The position numbers were made by a program, and so were the translations under genes. A model generated the notes under the pieces. That model did not search any database. It saw only the letters and a program-made list of their open reading frames with translations, and was not told the DNA's origin. Below, piece after piece: positions 1 through 10,791 of a stretch of DNA of 51,464 nucleotides. Numbering within the stretch: position 1 is the stretch's first letter; each line of letters starts with the position of its first letter. The DNA is from Pleurobrachia bachei (taxonomy: Eukaryota; Ctenophora; Tentaculata; Cydippida; Pleurobrachiidae), in NCBI GenBank assembly GCA_000695325.1, contig AVPN01000410.1, positions 2,827 through 54,290 of the forward strand, in the 5' to 3' direction.

Positions 1-1610
1 TTTTTGCTGTTTTCTTCGGGTCGGAGGTGCCTGCCGGCACCTAAATATTGACCTTGTATCATAAGGTCCAACTGAGGCATGGCAGAGCTTTTGTATGAAT
101 CAAAAGTTATATAGGATCATAGTCCAAGTGCAGGAGAGGCCCCCTTACACTTGAGTAAGGAAATCCTTGACACTATTGTATCTACTAAGGGTAGAATCCA
201 TACGTCTAGCAATAAAGTGCCATTAGTGCCACTTTCCTCTATTATTGATGGGTCCCCCGTGACTTCAATGCCTTGCTGGATTGGGCTTCAATGTAGCTAC
301 ATAATATAGATAATTATAGATATGGCCTCTTTTCAGTAGTCGGGCCTGATCGATCAGTCGACTTGAGTCGCTTGACACTGCTTTCCGTGCATGAGCAATT
401 TAACAGTCGACTGTCCTCGAGCTACCATGACGTAAAAGAAAGTAAGTCGGTTTTTATGAAAATTGAGGTAGGCAACTTATTCTTCACTCTTCAAGCTCTC
501 AGATAAACTCTGTTCATGTGTGAAGGAGCTACAAGCATAACAAGCTTTTTTGCCAGACTTCTCGTAAAACGCAGTAAGTCAGCAAAATTTCACACAGGTC
601 ACAAACGCGTAGAAGACAGTAAGTCACACGAAATATTTTAGAGGGCATGACATACTGTGTAATGTTTTGCACTGAACTCATGAACATGTGTTCGTTTGTT
701 TGTTAAAGACGTCGTAGGAACTTGGGATACTGAGCTTTCTCCCTCATTTTGGTCTTTCTGATAGTATGTTCAATGTACAATGTACATTGAACATACTATC
801 AGAAAGACCAAAATGAGGGAGAAATGTACATTGTACATGCTGTTCTCTACTTCACACTGATCGGTAGTGTAGTTTCCCAGGTATGTCAAATCAAGAGAGA
901 CATTATGATGCGTAATTTTAATGGCCGATATAATACAAGATAATTATTATAGCAGGTAGCTGCAGATACCTACTGCCAATGTCATTTCATTGCTATGTTC
1001 ACTGTCAGAGCATTATATTGGCCTGGCCGTGTCTTAGTTTGTGGTCTATCTCCCCTTTGTGTAGAATCATCAACCTTTGCATATAATCATTAGCAAGCCT
1101 ACCTACTACAGGCTCTTATACACGTGTTATTGTCGAGAGCTGGGTTAGGTTATTATAATAGTCTAGATTTGTTGTGTTATATGGAGACGAGATGTGTGTT
1201 GTAATATGGTTTGTGGGATTTCTGAACTTTTGTTTCGAGAGCACCATGTGTGTTTCACGTGTTCCAGTCACAACTGTGTACCAGCTGCATTGAGATTCGA
1301 GATTACGGCCGAAACAATTTTTCTTACAGCTTACTGCAGACTTCTGTTGTTGTTGTATGATTGGTGGTTTATAATTGCAGTGTCACACATGTCAAAAGTA
1401 ACGGAAGTGAGAACAACGATCTAGTTTTAGTATTCGGATTAAAAGTACTACAATATATCGAATAATAGCTTGAACTCGCACTCAATGTCATCCAGTCCCA
1501 TCCAAAATTGTTCCTATCTTCCCAGTTCCCTGCTCCATCTTGTAAACTTGCCGCTGCTTCACATCCCTGCTCGCCCCCTGCTTCACACATCCTATACCAG
1601 CAGCTACTCC
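1..1610. other. Non-coding 3' flank of asparagine synthetase copy 1
   Basis: I see no convincing coding exon here. From about position 60 the sequence is alignable, with indels, to 5520-6714, so it is the downstream flank of the tandem duplication that carries the two asparagine synthetase genes. Shared landmarks are the stretch around 1015-1190 and its counterpart around 6120-6300. A stretch of about 155 bases (roughly 684-838), which contains a perfect hairpin, is present only in this copy. The short motif AGTAAGTC recurs three times between 440 and 630. Confidence 0.6.
736..824. repeat. Perfect 89-base hairpin palindrome (44-base arms)
   Basis: Bases 736-779 are the exact reverse complement of 781-824, with one base (780) between them. 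The arms are perfectly matched. The second copy of the surrounding duplication lacks the hairpin and its immediate flank (compare 5945-5975), so it arrived after the duplication or was lost from copy 2. It could be a fold-back mobile element, a small-RNA-type hairpin or an assembly fold-back. No transposase or target duplication is evident. Confidence 0.85.
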
Positions 1611-3674
1611 CTAACTAGTGCTCTCGTGGACCATAGCAACGCTCCTTCCACTATCATCTTTACTAGTCCCCTCAGGCACCCAGCTAGCACCCCTCTCCGT
1701 AGAACACGCCACGGTCTTGCCTCCCAACAACACATTATCAGCGTACCCCAGCTTCTGGTAGACAGAGTGGTAATACTCACACTCCGTGGTCCCCATGGCA
1801 CCATAATGCTCCTTTAACCCGTCAATCCAACCATACCCAACTGAATCACTAAACTGCTCCTTTTGTCTCCACAGCACACTGGCAGGGAGGAGGTTCTCCC
1901 GGTCACACGCCTTCCTCAGAACCCCCTTCTCAATTGGTCGGCCGTTATACTTGATGAACTTGGGGTACTTCATTTCTATGGGGATCGTCATGGCAACGTC
2001 TAGGAGATCAGGATCCAGGAAGGGAACACGGACCTCCACACTACTTGCCAGCATGGACTTGTTGGCACGGAGACAGTCGTAGTAGTGGAGCAGCTCCAGC
2101 TTGTCTTTCATCTCTGCTTCAAACTCTGGAGAGAGGGAAAAAGGATAGGGGGTTAGAGGTGTTACTGTTAGAGGGAGGGTAGGGATAGGGGTTAAAAAAG
2201 TTTAGTTAGGGTATGGGTAATTAAGCTGCTTTTCGCGTATTGAATAGCTTTCGGCCCCCGGTGTTAGCTGGTACACTGGGAACAGTGATAGCTTACCTTC
2301 GTTGTTGGGTGCATAGTGGAAGTAAAGGTATCCACCCCACGCTTCATCACTTCCCTCACCACTGAGGACCATCTTGAAACCCAGACTGTGGATCTTCTTA
2401 CCCAGCAGGTAGTTGGGTGTAGAGGACCGAACAGTGGTGGTATGGGGTGTTTCTATCTTCCTGATCACCTCGGGCACCAGGTCAATTCCCTCAGCCAGGG
2501 AGTACTTGAACTCATGGTGGATGGAGCCGATGTGGTCAGCAACCGCACGTGCAAACTTGAAATCCGGGGCATTTTCGAGGCCGATGGTAAAGGTGTGTAG
2601 CTCGTGGTCTGGGCCGAGAATCTTCCTAGTGAATGCGGCGACAAGGGATGAATCAAGACCACCGCTCAGTAGCACGCCACTCGGGCAATCACACGGCAGC
2701 ATCCTCTCTACCGCTTTATACATTGCATTGTACACCCTATCATACACCTCCTCTTCCTCCACACCTTTGAAGGGTGCTGGCACCCAGTGGTCCATGGTGT
2801 ACCATTGTGTAACTGCCCCCATGGTGGGAGGTCCGTGATAATAGCACCGAGGGGGGAAGTTCTCAACTCTCTCACAGACCCCCACCAGACACTTCTGCTC
2901 ACTGCTCACATACAACCTTCCCTTGCTGTCACTGCCCCAGTACAGAGGTATGATACCCATGTGATCTCGTGCAATGAACACGTTTCCTGACTTGTTGTCC
3001 ACTACCACTGTAGCAAACATGCCGTTCAGTAGTTTGGGGAGATCAGTGCCAACTTTCTCAAAGAGAGCAGGAATGAGCTCACAGTCACTCCGACCCACCG
3101 GCTCTATTTTGTGATCTTCTTCCAGGGCCTTGTGGTTGTAGATCTCTCCGTTGGTCATGCCGGTGTACTGGCCGAAAGTGAACGGTTGTCTACCTGCAGT
3201 AGTGGGGGAGGAGGGGATCAGTTATGTCATTGATATATCAGGGGGAGGGGAGGGGGAGGGGAGGTCACTGTCAGTTCTTGAGAATTGGGGGAATTACGGC
3301 GGGCAGTGTTTGTAATATGCTGTTGAATTATTTCAGACGTCGGGTCATCATGTGAAAGATTTGAGAGATGGAGAGGAAAGAAAGGGAAAAGGAGAGAAGG
3401 GAGGGAGAGTGAGGTAGAGGGAGAAGATGGATCATGAACTGGCAATATGATATCTTAAAGGCGTGTTGAGTTAGGTCACTGTCTAAGACAAGCGTGATAA
3501 TGTCGTATAGTGTCCCTTGTCAGCTGGTTTTGTTGAACACAGAGTCCGATCTGTAGTATTTGTCAATGTTCCTGCCTTACCTGAATCAGATCTGTCCATG
3601 ATGTTTAGTCGAACAAAGCAAAAGAGTCCGTTAACAACTGGATGGCAATAGAAATCATCCGGCCCCCTGTGTAC
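1611..3674 (-). CDS. ASNS: Asparagine synthetase (glutamine-hydrolysing), copy 1, first exon missing
   Basis: Three exons are visible, in transcription order 3581-3674, 2297-3193 and 1611-2125; phases join without interruption. The enzyme transfers glutamine amide nitrogen to aspartate using ATP, in the cytosol. The glutaminase half shows HRGPD at the start of the first visible exon, then NGEIYNH and the RLNIMD segment. The synthetase half shows the pyrophosphatase loop SGGLDSS and then SGEGSDE. The C-terminal half ends with VRVPFLD and a serine-rich tail. The catalytic Met-Cys start exon that copy 2 has (24 codons) is absent between here and the upstream membrane-protein gene. This copy may be 5'-truncated, or it may borrow the first exons at 9.2 or 10.7 kb. 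Coding sequence is nearly identical to copy 2 (for example Ser versus Asn before GVLLSGG). The rest of the coding sequence looks intact. Confidence 0.9.
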
Positions 3675-3773
3675 CTGGAATATTGTTTTTAGTAGAGGAA
3701 AAACTGAAAAATTTAGGCAACTAATTAATTGTTATAAAAGGGAAACCCACTCTAACCGACTAATTTTGATACG

Positions 3774-4645
3774 CTACACCCCACACATCGTGTCCTTGTT
3801 ATACTGCGCCTTGTCTGGGCAGTGTACATTGTACCCTGACCCTTGGACAAACTGGACGAACCTGATATTAGAGGTACAGTTCTCCAGGGCAACTACTGCT
3901 TCTCCACCCTCATCCAGATCAATACTGGTTGTCGTGTTGTCCTTGTTGTGACAGATCAGGATGTTGTTGTCTCTCAAGGGTGTGGGGAACTCTAATCTGC
4001 AGTCTGCGATACTGACACCGACAGAGCCCTCTAAATCCACCGTAACTGTACACTTCTCCCCTGTGCAATTGTTGCCACTAGAGATGGTGAGGACCCCTAT
4101 CTTGGTAGTCAGTTCCCCCAGGGCCTTACCCTCCACATCCAACAGTGCCATCTTGTAATCCCGGGTAGCTGGCTCAGCTAGCACCACAGAGCAGTAGCTA
4201 TCCAAATAGAATGTATCTTCCGGGTTCCCTGATCCGAATATTGCCGTGTCAGTGAAGTTTTCCAGGCGTTTGAAGCACTCCTCGCTCTCCCAGGAGCACC
4301 GCCACATTGTGTAGGGCAGGTAACCACCAAAGTTGGGGAAATATGCCACCAACGCACACACCTGAAGGAAGATATTGAAATCATGGTTAAGAAGTCACTC
4401 GCACCCGGAAGGGATTGGATTCAGGTTGTTTGATGATCAATTAGGCCTAGTTAAGGTAACTTTTTATGGGGTTCAGGCTTGTATTATATTCCCTACTGAA
4501 AATCGAAAGATACTGATTACACTTTTACTTTGAAATAACATACCGCATTGAAGGACATGAGCACCAGCCAGAGGATGACATAAGAAGGGGAGGGTTTCCC
4601 TGCTATGGAGTCCACGACCTCCTCGGTCGTCTGTTGACGGACCAT
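3774..4645 (-). CDS. Single-pass membrane protein of unknown family (229 aa)
   Basis: Two exons, 4544-4645 and 3774-4361, join in phase 0. The start is the ATG at 4645. About 20 polar residues are followed by one hydrophobic helix (roughly residues 21-44, containing VILWLVLMSF and CALVAYF), so a type II or signal-anchor topology is likely. The remaining ~185 residues would be outside the cell: they have about nine cysteines and several N-glycosylation sequons (NFT, NCT, NTT, NCT). I do not recognise the family. The gene lies between the two asparagine synthetase copies, same strand, only about 100 bases upstream of the first visible exon of copy 1. Its last codons read Met-Cys-Gly-Val-stop, a curious match to the start of asparagine synthetases. 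Confidence 0.7.
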
Positions 4646-5519
4646 ATTGTCTCAGCTCTAATGTACTGTCAAGAGAGTTTAGATTCGCATTCTAATAGAC
4701 AGGGTGTTGCTAGAGGTAACTAGGGGAACAGTTGTTTTGTTCAAACCCGTGTGGGCGAAGTGCACGAAAGGGCATCGAGCAAGTTGACAAATGGCGCGGT
4801 TTAGATTCGCATTCTACTAGACAGCTAATAGGACTCTTTTATTCAAACAATTGTGTTTGCAGAATCGATCAAAAAACAAAATGCAATGGCCTTGCAAGAG
4901 ATTTAATGAGGGAAAGAGAAGGGATCGCCACATCGTTGGATAAATTTGAGCACATTAATAAGAAACATACTACCTATATAGAGTTACCTACTGTGGGCAG
5001 TGGCACTCTTTTATCTCATTCCTTCTCTCTCTCTTTCTCTTTCTCTCTCTCTGTTCTTTTCTCTCTCTGTTCTTTTCTCTCAGCTAGCTTCAGGCTCACC
5101 ATTGCCTTTTTGTGCGACTCATATCTGTTTCTGGTTTCCTGGAACTCAATACTTTAAATTATATCATATTTTTTACTGTTTCATGAGATAAGCTCTATAA
5201 TTTGGATAAAATTTCTGGCGACCCAGAATATCATTTCCAGGGAAAAAATTCAAACAAATGGGAGCTCAATTACCTCGATTCATCTCCCCTTATCTTGGTG
5301 AAGAAGTAATCCTTACAACTCCTGCGTTTTATAGCGAAACGAGGCCCACGAACCGGGTCGAGTTGTCTCTAGAGAGGTTACTGCCTAATATCCCTCTGGC
5401 AATCTTTCAGCTGGGTCTATAATGCACTTTACTTAAATAAGTGGGCAAAGGCCAGATAGCACTTCAATTCTGATCCTGAGCTCTTAAGATCCAGGAGTGT
5501 TATTATAATGGCCGTCTAT
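4646..5519. other. Intergenic region with TC microsatellite and short direct repeat
   Basis: No supported gene. A ~22-base direct repeat (TTAGATTCGCATTCTA, with a following AGACAG) occurs near 4678 and again near 4800. A (TC)n-rich stretch covers about 5022-5085. The open frame that runs through the microsatellite is low-complexity and I do not regard it as coding. Confidence 0.6.
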
Positions 5520-6714
5520 TATAAGGTCCAACTGAGGCATGAATCAGAAGGATCTGGTCCAAGTGCAGGATACGATATGTCTAGCAATAAAGTACTATTA
5601 GTGCCACTTTCCTCTATTGTGTCCCCCGTGACTTCAATAAATATTTGCCCAATGCCTTGCTGGATTGGGCTACATTGTAGCTACATAACATAGATGTGGC
5701 CTCTATTCAGATCGTCGGGCCTGATCAATCAGTCGACTGTCCTCGAGCTACCATAGTCAGATATCTGACTATGAGACCGATCTTAAAAATGAAGGAGCTA
5801 CAAGCATATAACGAGCTTTTTTGCTAGACTTCTCATAAAACGCAGTAAGTCAGCAAAATTTCACACAGACGTCAGACACGTAGAAGACAGTAAGTCATAA
5901 TTTTTTAGAGTGCGTGACATACTGTGTAATATTCCTTACTGAACCCATGAACATGTGTTCTCTACTTCACCAATCTACAGTGTAGTTTCCCATGTCTGTC
6001 AAATCCAGAGAGACATTATGATGTGTTATTTTAATGGCCGATATAATACAAGATAATTATTATAGCAGTATAGCTGCAGATACCTACTGCCAATGATATT
6101 TCATTGCTATGTTCACTGTCAGAGCATATTGGCCTGGCCGTGTCTTAGTTTGTGGTCTATCTCCCCTTTGTGTAGAATCATCAACCTTTGCATATAATCA
6201 TTAGCAAGCCTACCTACTACAGGCTCTTATACACGTGTTATTGTCGAGAGCTGGGTTAGGTTATTATATTAGTCTAGATTTGTTGTGTTATAGGGAGACG
6301 AGATGTGTGTTGTAATCTGGTTTGTGGGATTTCTGAACTTTTGTTTCGAGAGCACCATATTGTGCTCATGTCTTCATTGTTCAAGTCACCAGCTGCATTG
6401 AGATTGAGAGATTACGGCCGAAACAGTTTTTCTTACAGACTCCTGCTGTTGTTGAACTTGCTGAAGTCATGATTGATAGGATGGTTTATAACTAAACAGC
6501 GTGTCGCATATCAAAAGTAACGGAAGTGACAACAATTACTCTAGTTTTAGTATTCGGATTAAAAGTACTACAATATATCGATTAATAGCTTGAACTCGCA
6601 CAAGTCTCAAAGTCATCCAAAGTTGTCCCTATCTTCTCATCCCTGCTCCATGATAGTCCATATCTTGTCAACTTGCTATCTTCCCCGCTTCACACATCCT
6701 ATACCAGCAGCTCC
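5520..6714. repeat. Second copy of the asparagine synthetase 3' flank
   Basis: This stretch aligns, with small indels, to roughly 60-1610 and marks the downstream edge of the second duplication unit. It lacks the 155-base hairpin insertion of copy 1. No coding exon is apparent. Confidence 0.7.
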
Positions 6715-9258
6715 CTAACTAGTGCTCTCGTGGACCATAGCAACACTCCTTCCACTATCATCTTTACTAGTCCCCTCTGGCACCCAGCTCGCACCCCTCT
6801 CAGTAGAACACGCCACAGTCTTGCCTCCCAACAGGACATTATCAGCATACCCCAGTTTCTGGTAGACAGAGTGGTAATACTCTGATTCCGTGGTCCCCAT
6901 GGCACCATAATGCTCCTTTAACCCGTCAATCCAACCATACCCAACTGAGTCACTAAACTGTTCCTTTTGTCTCCACAGCACACTGGCAGGGAGGAGGTTC
7001 TCCCGGTCACACGCCTTCCTTAGAACCCCCTTCTCAATGGGGCGGCCGTTATACTTGATGAACTTGGGGTACTTCATCTCTATGGGGATCGTCATGGCAA
7101 CGTCAAGCAGATCAGGATCCAGGAAGGGTACACGGACCTCCACACTGCTCGCCAGCATGGACTTGTTCGCACGGAGACAGTCGTAGTAGTGGAGCAGCTC
7201 CAACTTGTCTTTCATCTCTGCTTCAAACTCTGCAGAGAGGGATGATTAGGAGGGTGATAGAGGGATCGGGGAGGGATAAAGGAAGGGTGTTAGAGGGTGA
7301 GGAGGGGATTAGAGGTCTTAGAGGAAGGAGAGGGATAGGGGAGGGCCGGTCGTTACGTAGGGGGCAAAAGGAAGCTGGAAGAATGAAGGGGGATCAGGTG
7401 GGGTTAAATGGATAGGGAGAGTTAGGGGCAATTATGAGCCGACGCCCGACACACTGGGGCCATTGTGACAGCTTACCTTCGTTGTTGGGTGCATAGTGGA
7501 AGTAGAGGTATCCTCCCCACGCTTCATCACTTCCCTCACCACTGAGGACCATCTTGAACCCCAGACTGTGGATCTTCTTACCCAGTAGGTAGTTGGGCGT
7601 AGAGGACCGAACAGTGGTGGTATGGGGTGTCTCTATCTTCTTGATCACCTCGGGCACCAGGTCAATCCCCTCCGCAAGGGAGTATTTGAACTCGTGATGG
7701 ATGGAGCCTATGTGATCAGCTACTGCACGTGCAAACTTGAAATCCGGGGCATTTTCAAGGCCGATGGTAAAGGTGTGTAGCTCGTGATCAGGACCGAGAA
7801 TCTTTCTAGTGAAGGCAGCGACAAGGGATGAATCTAGTCCACCGCTCAGTAGCACTCCATTGGGGCAATCACAGGGCAGCATCCTCTCTACAGCTTTATA
7901 CATGGCATTGTAAACTCTATCATACACCTCCTCTTCCTCCACACCTTTGAAAGGTGCTGGAACCCAGTGGTCCATCGTGTACCATTGTGTCACTGCCCCC
8001 ATGGTGGGAGGTCCGTGGTAATAACACCGAGGGGGGAAGTTCTCAACTCTCTCACAGACACCCACCAGACACTTCTGCTCGCTGCTCACATACAACCTCC
8101 CCTTGCTGTCACTGCCCCAGTACAGGGGGATGATACCCATGTGATCTCGTGCAATGAACACGTTTCCTGACTTGTTATCCACCACTACGGTAGCAAACAT
8201 CCCGTTCAGTAGTTTGGGAAGATCGGTGCCAACTTTCTCAAAGAGTGCAGGGATCAGTTCACAGTCACTCCGACCCACTGGTTCGATCTTGTGATCTTCT
8301 TCCAGGGCCTTGTGGTTGTAGATCTCGCCGTTGGTCATGCCGGTGTACTGGCCAAATGTGAACGGTTGCCTACCTGCAGTGGTGGGGGAGGGAGTCAGTT
8401 ATTGAGATATCACCCGGGGTAGGAGGGGTTTGGGGGTCAGTTCTTGAGAATTGGGGGAATCATGGCGGTCAGTGTGTGTAATAAGTTGTTGAATTATTTC
8501 AGACGTCGGGTCATCATGTGAAAGATTTGGGAGAGGGCGAAAGAGAAAGGAAGGGAGGAAGAGAGAGGAAAGGGAGAGAGAAGATGGATCATGAACTGGA
8601 AATATAATGATATTTTACAGGCGTGTTCAGTTAGGTCACTGGTCACTAGCGTGGTTATGCATATGTCACAGTTCCTTAATCTTTGTCAGCTAGTTTTGTT
8701 GAACACCTTCCAGAGTTCTGGTAGGTGTACTGCAGTCAGATCTGCAGTATTTGTCAATATTCCTCCCTTACCCGAATCAGATCTGTCCATGATGTTGAGT
8801 CGAACAAAGCAAAAGAGTCCGTTAACAATTGGATGGCAATAGAAATCATCCGGCCCTCTGTGTACCTGATGAATTGTTTTTTAAAGCTGAAGTTTATCAA
8901 AATTAGGAACAAATATGTATGCTATTACAGTCGGGCCCCGATTTACCGGGATCCTGGGGGAAAGGATTTTGCCCGGTAAATCGGGGTGTCCGGTATATCG
9001 GGGTCAAATAGCCGTTAATTTCCTGTATCGGGGGAACTTTATCTCCCGGTAAATCGGGGTTCCGGTATATCGGGGCCCGGTAAATCGGGGTCCGACTGTA
9101 GTAATAGGTGGAAATACACATGTTACTCAAGAGATTCATTTTAGTATAATGGAGTTTGGAGTCTTGTTTCTTCATATGAACATTACCTGTTTTAAAGCGC
9201 TTTCCACGCACAGCGCCCTGTCACAGTCCTCACCAAAACATGCAAATATACCACACAT
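6715..9258 (-). CDS. ASNS: Asparagine synthetase (glutamine-hydrolysing), copy 2, complete
   Basis: Four exons, in transcription order 9187-9258, 8772-8865, 7477-8373 and 6715-7229, total 1578 bases, giving 525 residues; human ASNS is about 561. Exon 1 encodes MCGIFACFGEDCDRALCVES and supplies the N-terminal nucleophile Cys2 of class II glutamine amidotransferases. Exon 2 opens with VHRGPDDFYC. NGEIYNH, SGGLDSS and SGEGSDE follow at the expected spacing. All catalytic signatures of both the glutaminase and the ATP-dependent synthetase halves are therefore present. Exon lengths and phases of exons 2-4 are identical to copy 1 (94, 897 and 515 bases). A 171-base MITE sits in intron 1. A second, alternative first exon lies upstream at 10720-10791. 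Confidence 0.95.
8928..9098. mobile_element. 171-base pogo/Tigger-like MITE in intron 1 of asparagine synthetase copy 2
   Basis: It has 23-base terminal inverted repeats beginning CAGTCGG and continuing CCCCGATTTACCGGG, with one mismatch between ends. It is flanked by the dinucleotide TA (926-927 and 9099-9100), as expected for Tc1/mariner-superfamily insertion. The interior is further diverged copies of the same CCGGTAAATCGGGG motif, with no coding capacity. The homologous intron sequence near 10620-10680 lacks the element and gives an empty site. Assignment to the pogo/Tigger group rests on resemblance of the termini. Confidence 0.85.
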
Positions 9259-9949
9259 GATACTGAACTGCTACTGGAAATTATGTGAACTGATTAGTTA
9301 TGCAGTGGAGAAGGGGGAGGTCGGCTAGGGCCGGGGTCACATAGAAAGTAATCAGTCTATCCAATTGTTGTACTCTTCTCCAACAACGTGACTCCTAGCC
9401 TGTTTCATTAACTGATCAGGTATGAAATGCTGTTGCAGTCTGCACAGTGCACACCCACACGTGGTTCAAGATGTTGGCCTATTAATAATGTTCTAATTGA
9501 TACAAGCTGTCAGTGCTTAACTTGTGGCCTTCATGGCTCGTTTCATCTAGCATCGGGCTTCCCTATCACGTGCCCCGCCATTTCAAGCTAGAGAACTACT
9601 ACAAATGTTAGCTGAAGTTCTTTCTTTACATCGCGTTTTAGATTAATTATTATTTCTGTATGCGTGACTGCACCCGGGACCAAGCTACTGGAAGTTTTTG
9701 TAACTCCCACTGCTTTTTATTTCATAAAATGACAGAGCTCTCTGTACGGGTTAATATATCAACTGAAATTACCTGAAATTGTATTGCCCTATCTTTCTAT
9801 GTGTGTCTAGACACGCTGACACCACACACGCTGACACACGCAAGTGGCTTGGAATTGATTTGTTGACAGATCTCTACTTTTCTACCTGTTTTGATATTTT
9901 TTACTCACTTATCAACCCTTTGTGTTTGCTTGCCGAATCAAGAATTTGA

Positions 9950-10049
9950 CTAAATGCTGATCAGTTAAAGCCCATCTCTCTTGAATCTAAAATCAGTTCT
10001 TTTAGATTCAAGATTCAAGAGAGATGGGCTTCCACTGATCAGCATTTAG
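9950..10049. repeat. Inverted repeat / hairpin, copy A
   Basis: The arm starting CTAAATGCTGATCAGT and running through GCCCATCTCTCTTGAATCTA folds onto its reverse complement at about 10000-10049, with a short spacer and a few mismatches. Directly after it, about 10057-10095, comes a degraded end related to the 8928-9098 MITE (CCGGTATAT, then TAAATCGGGG, then CGACTG). The hairpin may be an insert in or beside an old MITE. An identical copy lies at 11452-11551. Confidence 0.75.
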
Positions 10050-10213
10050 ACTACGCCCGGTATATGTACCGTTAAATCGGGGTTCGATCGACTGCTAGAT
10101 CATTATTTCCTTCCCAATCCCAATTCCTTCCTAATATAGCCATTGCACCATGACAACCTACCCTCCCTAATATAGCCATATCGTCATGACGACTCACCCT
10201 TCCTAATATAGCC

Positions 10214-10327
10214 ATGACGACTCACCCCGGAACCCTCCTTTGTGTTTCGTTCTGTTATGCTGCTGTGGCAATAGCTGCCACATTTGGAAATCTCTACGGA
10301 ATCGTCAAAATATCCGTAATGTGCAAG
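10214..10327 (+). CDS. Receptor first exon, alternative copy A
   Basis: A 114-base exon starts at ATG 10214 and ends at the donor AAG|GTATGT. It is the same as 11716-11829 and encodes the short N-terminus and TM1 with the GN motif (FGNLYG). Either copy can splice in phase 0 to exon 2 at 12244, so this is an alternative or redundant first exon driven by the upstream copy of the promoter unit. Confidence 0.75.
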
Positions 10328-10719
10328 GTATGTAAGAAGGGGATGTAATGCAAGGTATGTAGTTACTCCTTTTTATCCGATCTGTTCACTTTCTTACTTC
10401 AAACCCTTCTTTTCATTCCTCGATCCGTGACCTTCATAGCTTCTTAGATCCCCAAACACACTGTAACACGCTGTACATTGGAGCAGCGGGAAGAAGTTAC
10501 CATATATGGAAACTAATCTGTCGGCGCAGGAATGTTAACAATTAGTTGCCTTTTTAGCTTATTTTTGGGCAGTTTTTCCTCTACTATTTTGAAAGCTGAA
10601 GTTTATCAGTTTATAGGGACAAATATTTTGTTTGGCTTATGTGGAAATGCACTTGTTAATCGAGATATTCATGTTGGTGATATGGAGCTTGGAATCTTTT
10701 TTCTTCACATGAAAGTTAC

Positions 10720-10791
10720 CTGTTTTAAAGCGCTTTCCACGCACAGCGCTCTGTCACAGTCCTCCCCGAAACATGCAAATATACCACACAT
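10720..10791 (-). CDS. ASNS: Second first exon of asparagine synthetase (alternative 5' exon)
   Basis: This 72-base exon encodes the same 24-residue start (Met-Cys-Gly-Ile-Phe-Ala) as 9187-9258, with synonymous differences only in the part I compared. It has an intact donor, CAG|GTAACT, and could splice to exon 2 at 8865. Exons 2-4 have no copy behind it, so it is either an alternative promoter/first exon for copy 2 or a relic of the unit duplication. Confidence 0.8.

Larger units (their letters stand above)
9829..10538. repeat. Promoter-unit repeat, copy A (710 bases)
   Basis: This is essentially identical to 11331-12040 at an offset of 1502 bases. It contains a hairpin, a degenerate MITE end, the three short-ORF repeats and the first coding exon of the receptor. 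The sequence 5' of it (about 9050-9828) also matches 10560-11330, but much more loosely. The two halves of the duplicated unit therefore differ sharply in divergence. Confidence 0.9.

Noticed and set aside
440-630. Three AGTAAGTC motifs as a regulatory array
   Set aside because: Only three short occurrences, partly resembling donor-site consensus; not distinguishable from chance.
2316-2990. Plus-strand open frames across asparagine synthetase copy 1
   Set aside because: They are antisense shadows of a strongly conserved minus-strand exon and show no domain of their own.
3774-3800. Met-Cys-Gly at 3784 as the true first exon of asparagine synthetase copy 1
   Set aside because: It is the tail of a different open frame, is followed by a stop within two codons, and lacks the 20 residues that follow in the real first exon at 9187-9258.
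5000-5191. Open frames through the TC tract downstream of 5000
   Set aside because: Leu/Ser runs from a dinucleotide repeat; no other coding support.
8903-9211. 102-codon minus-strand frame across the MITE
   Set aside because: It mostly translates the MITE inverted repeats (repeated Pro-Ile-Tyr-Arg) and the first exon in the wrong frame.
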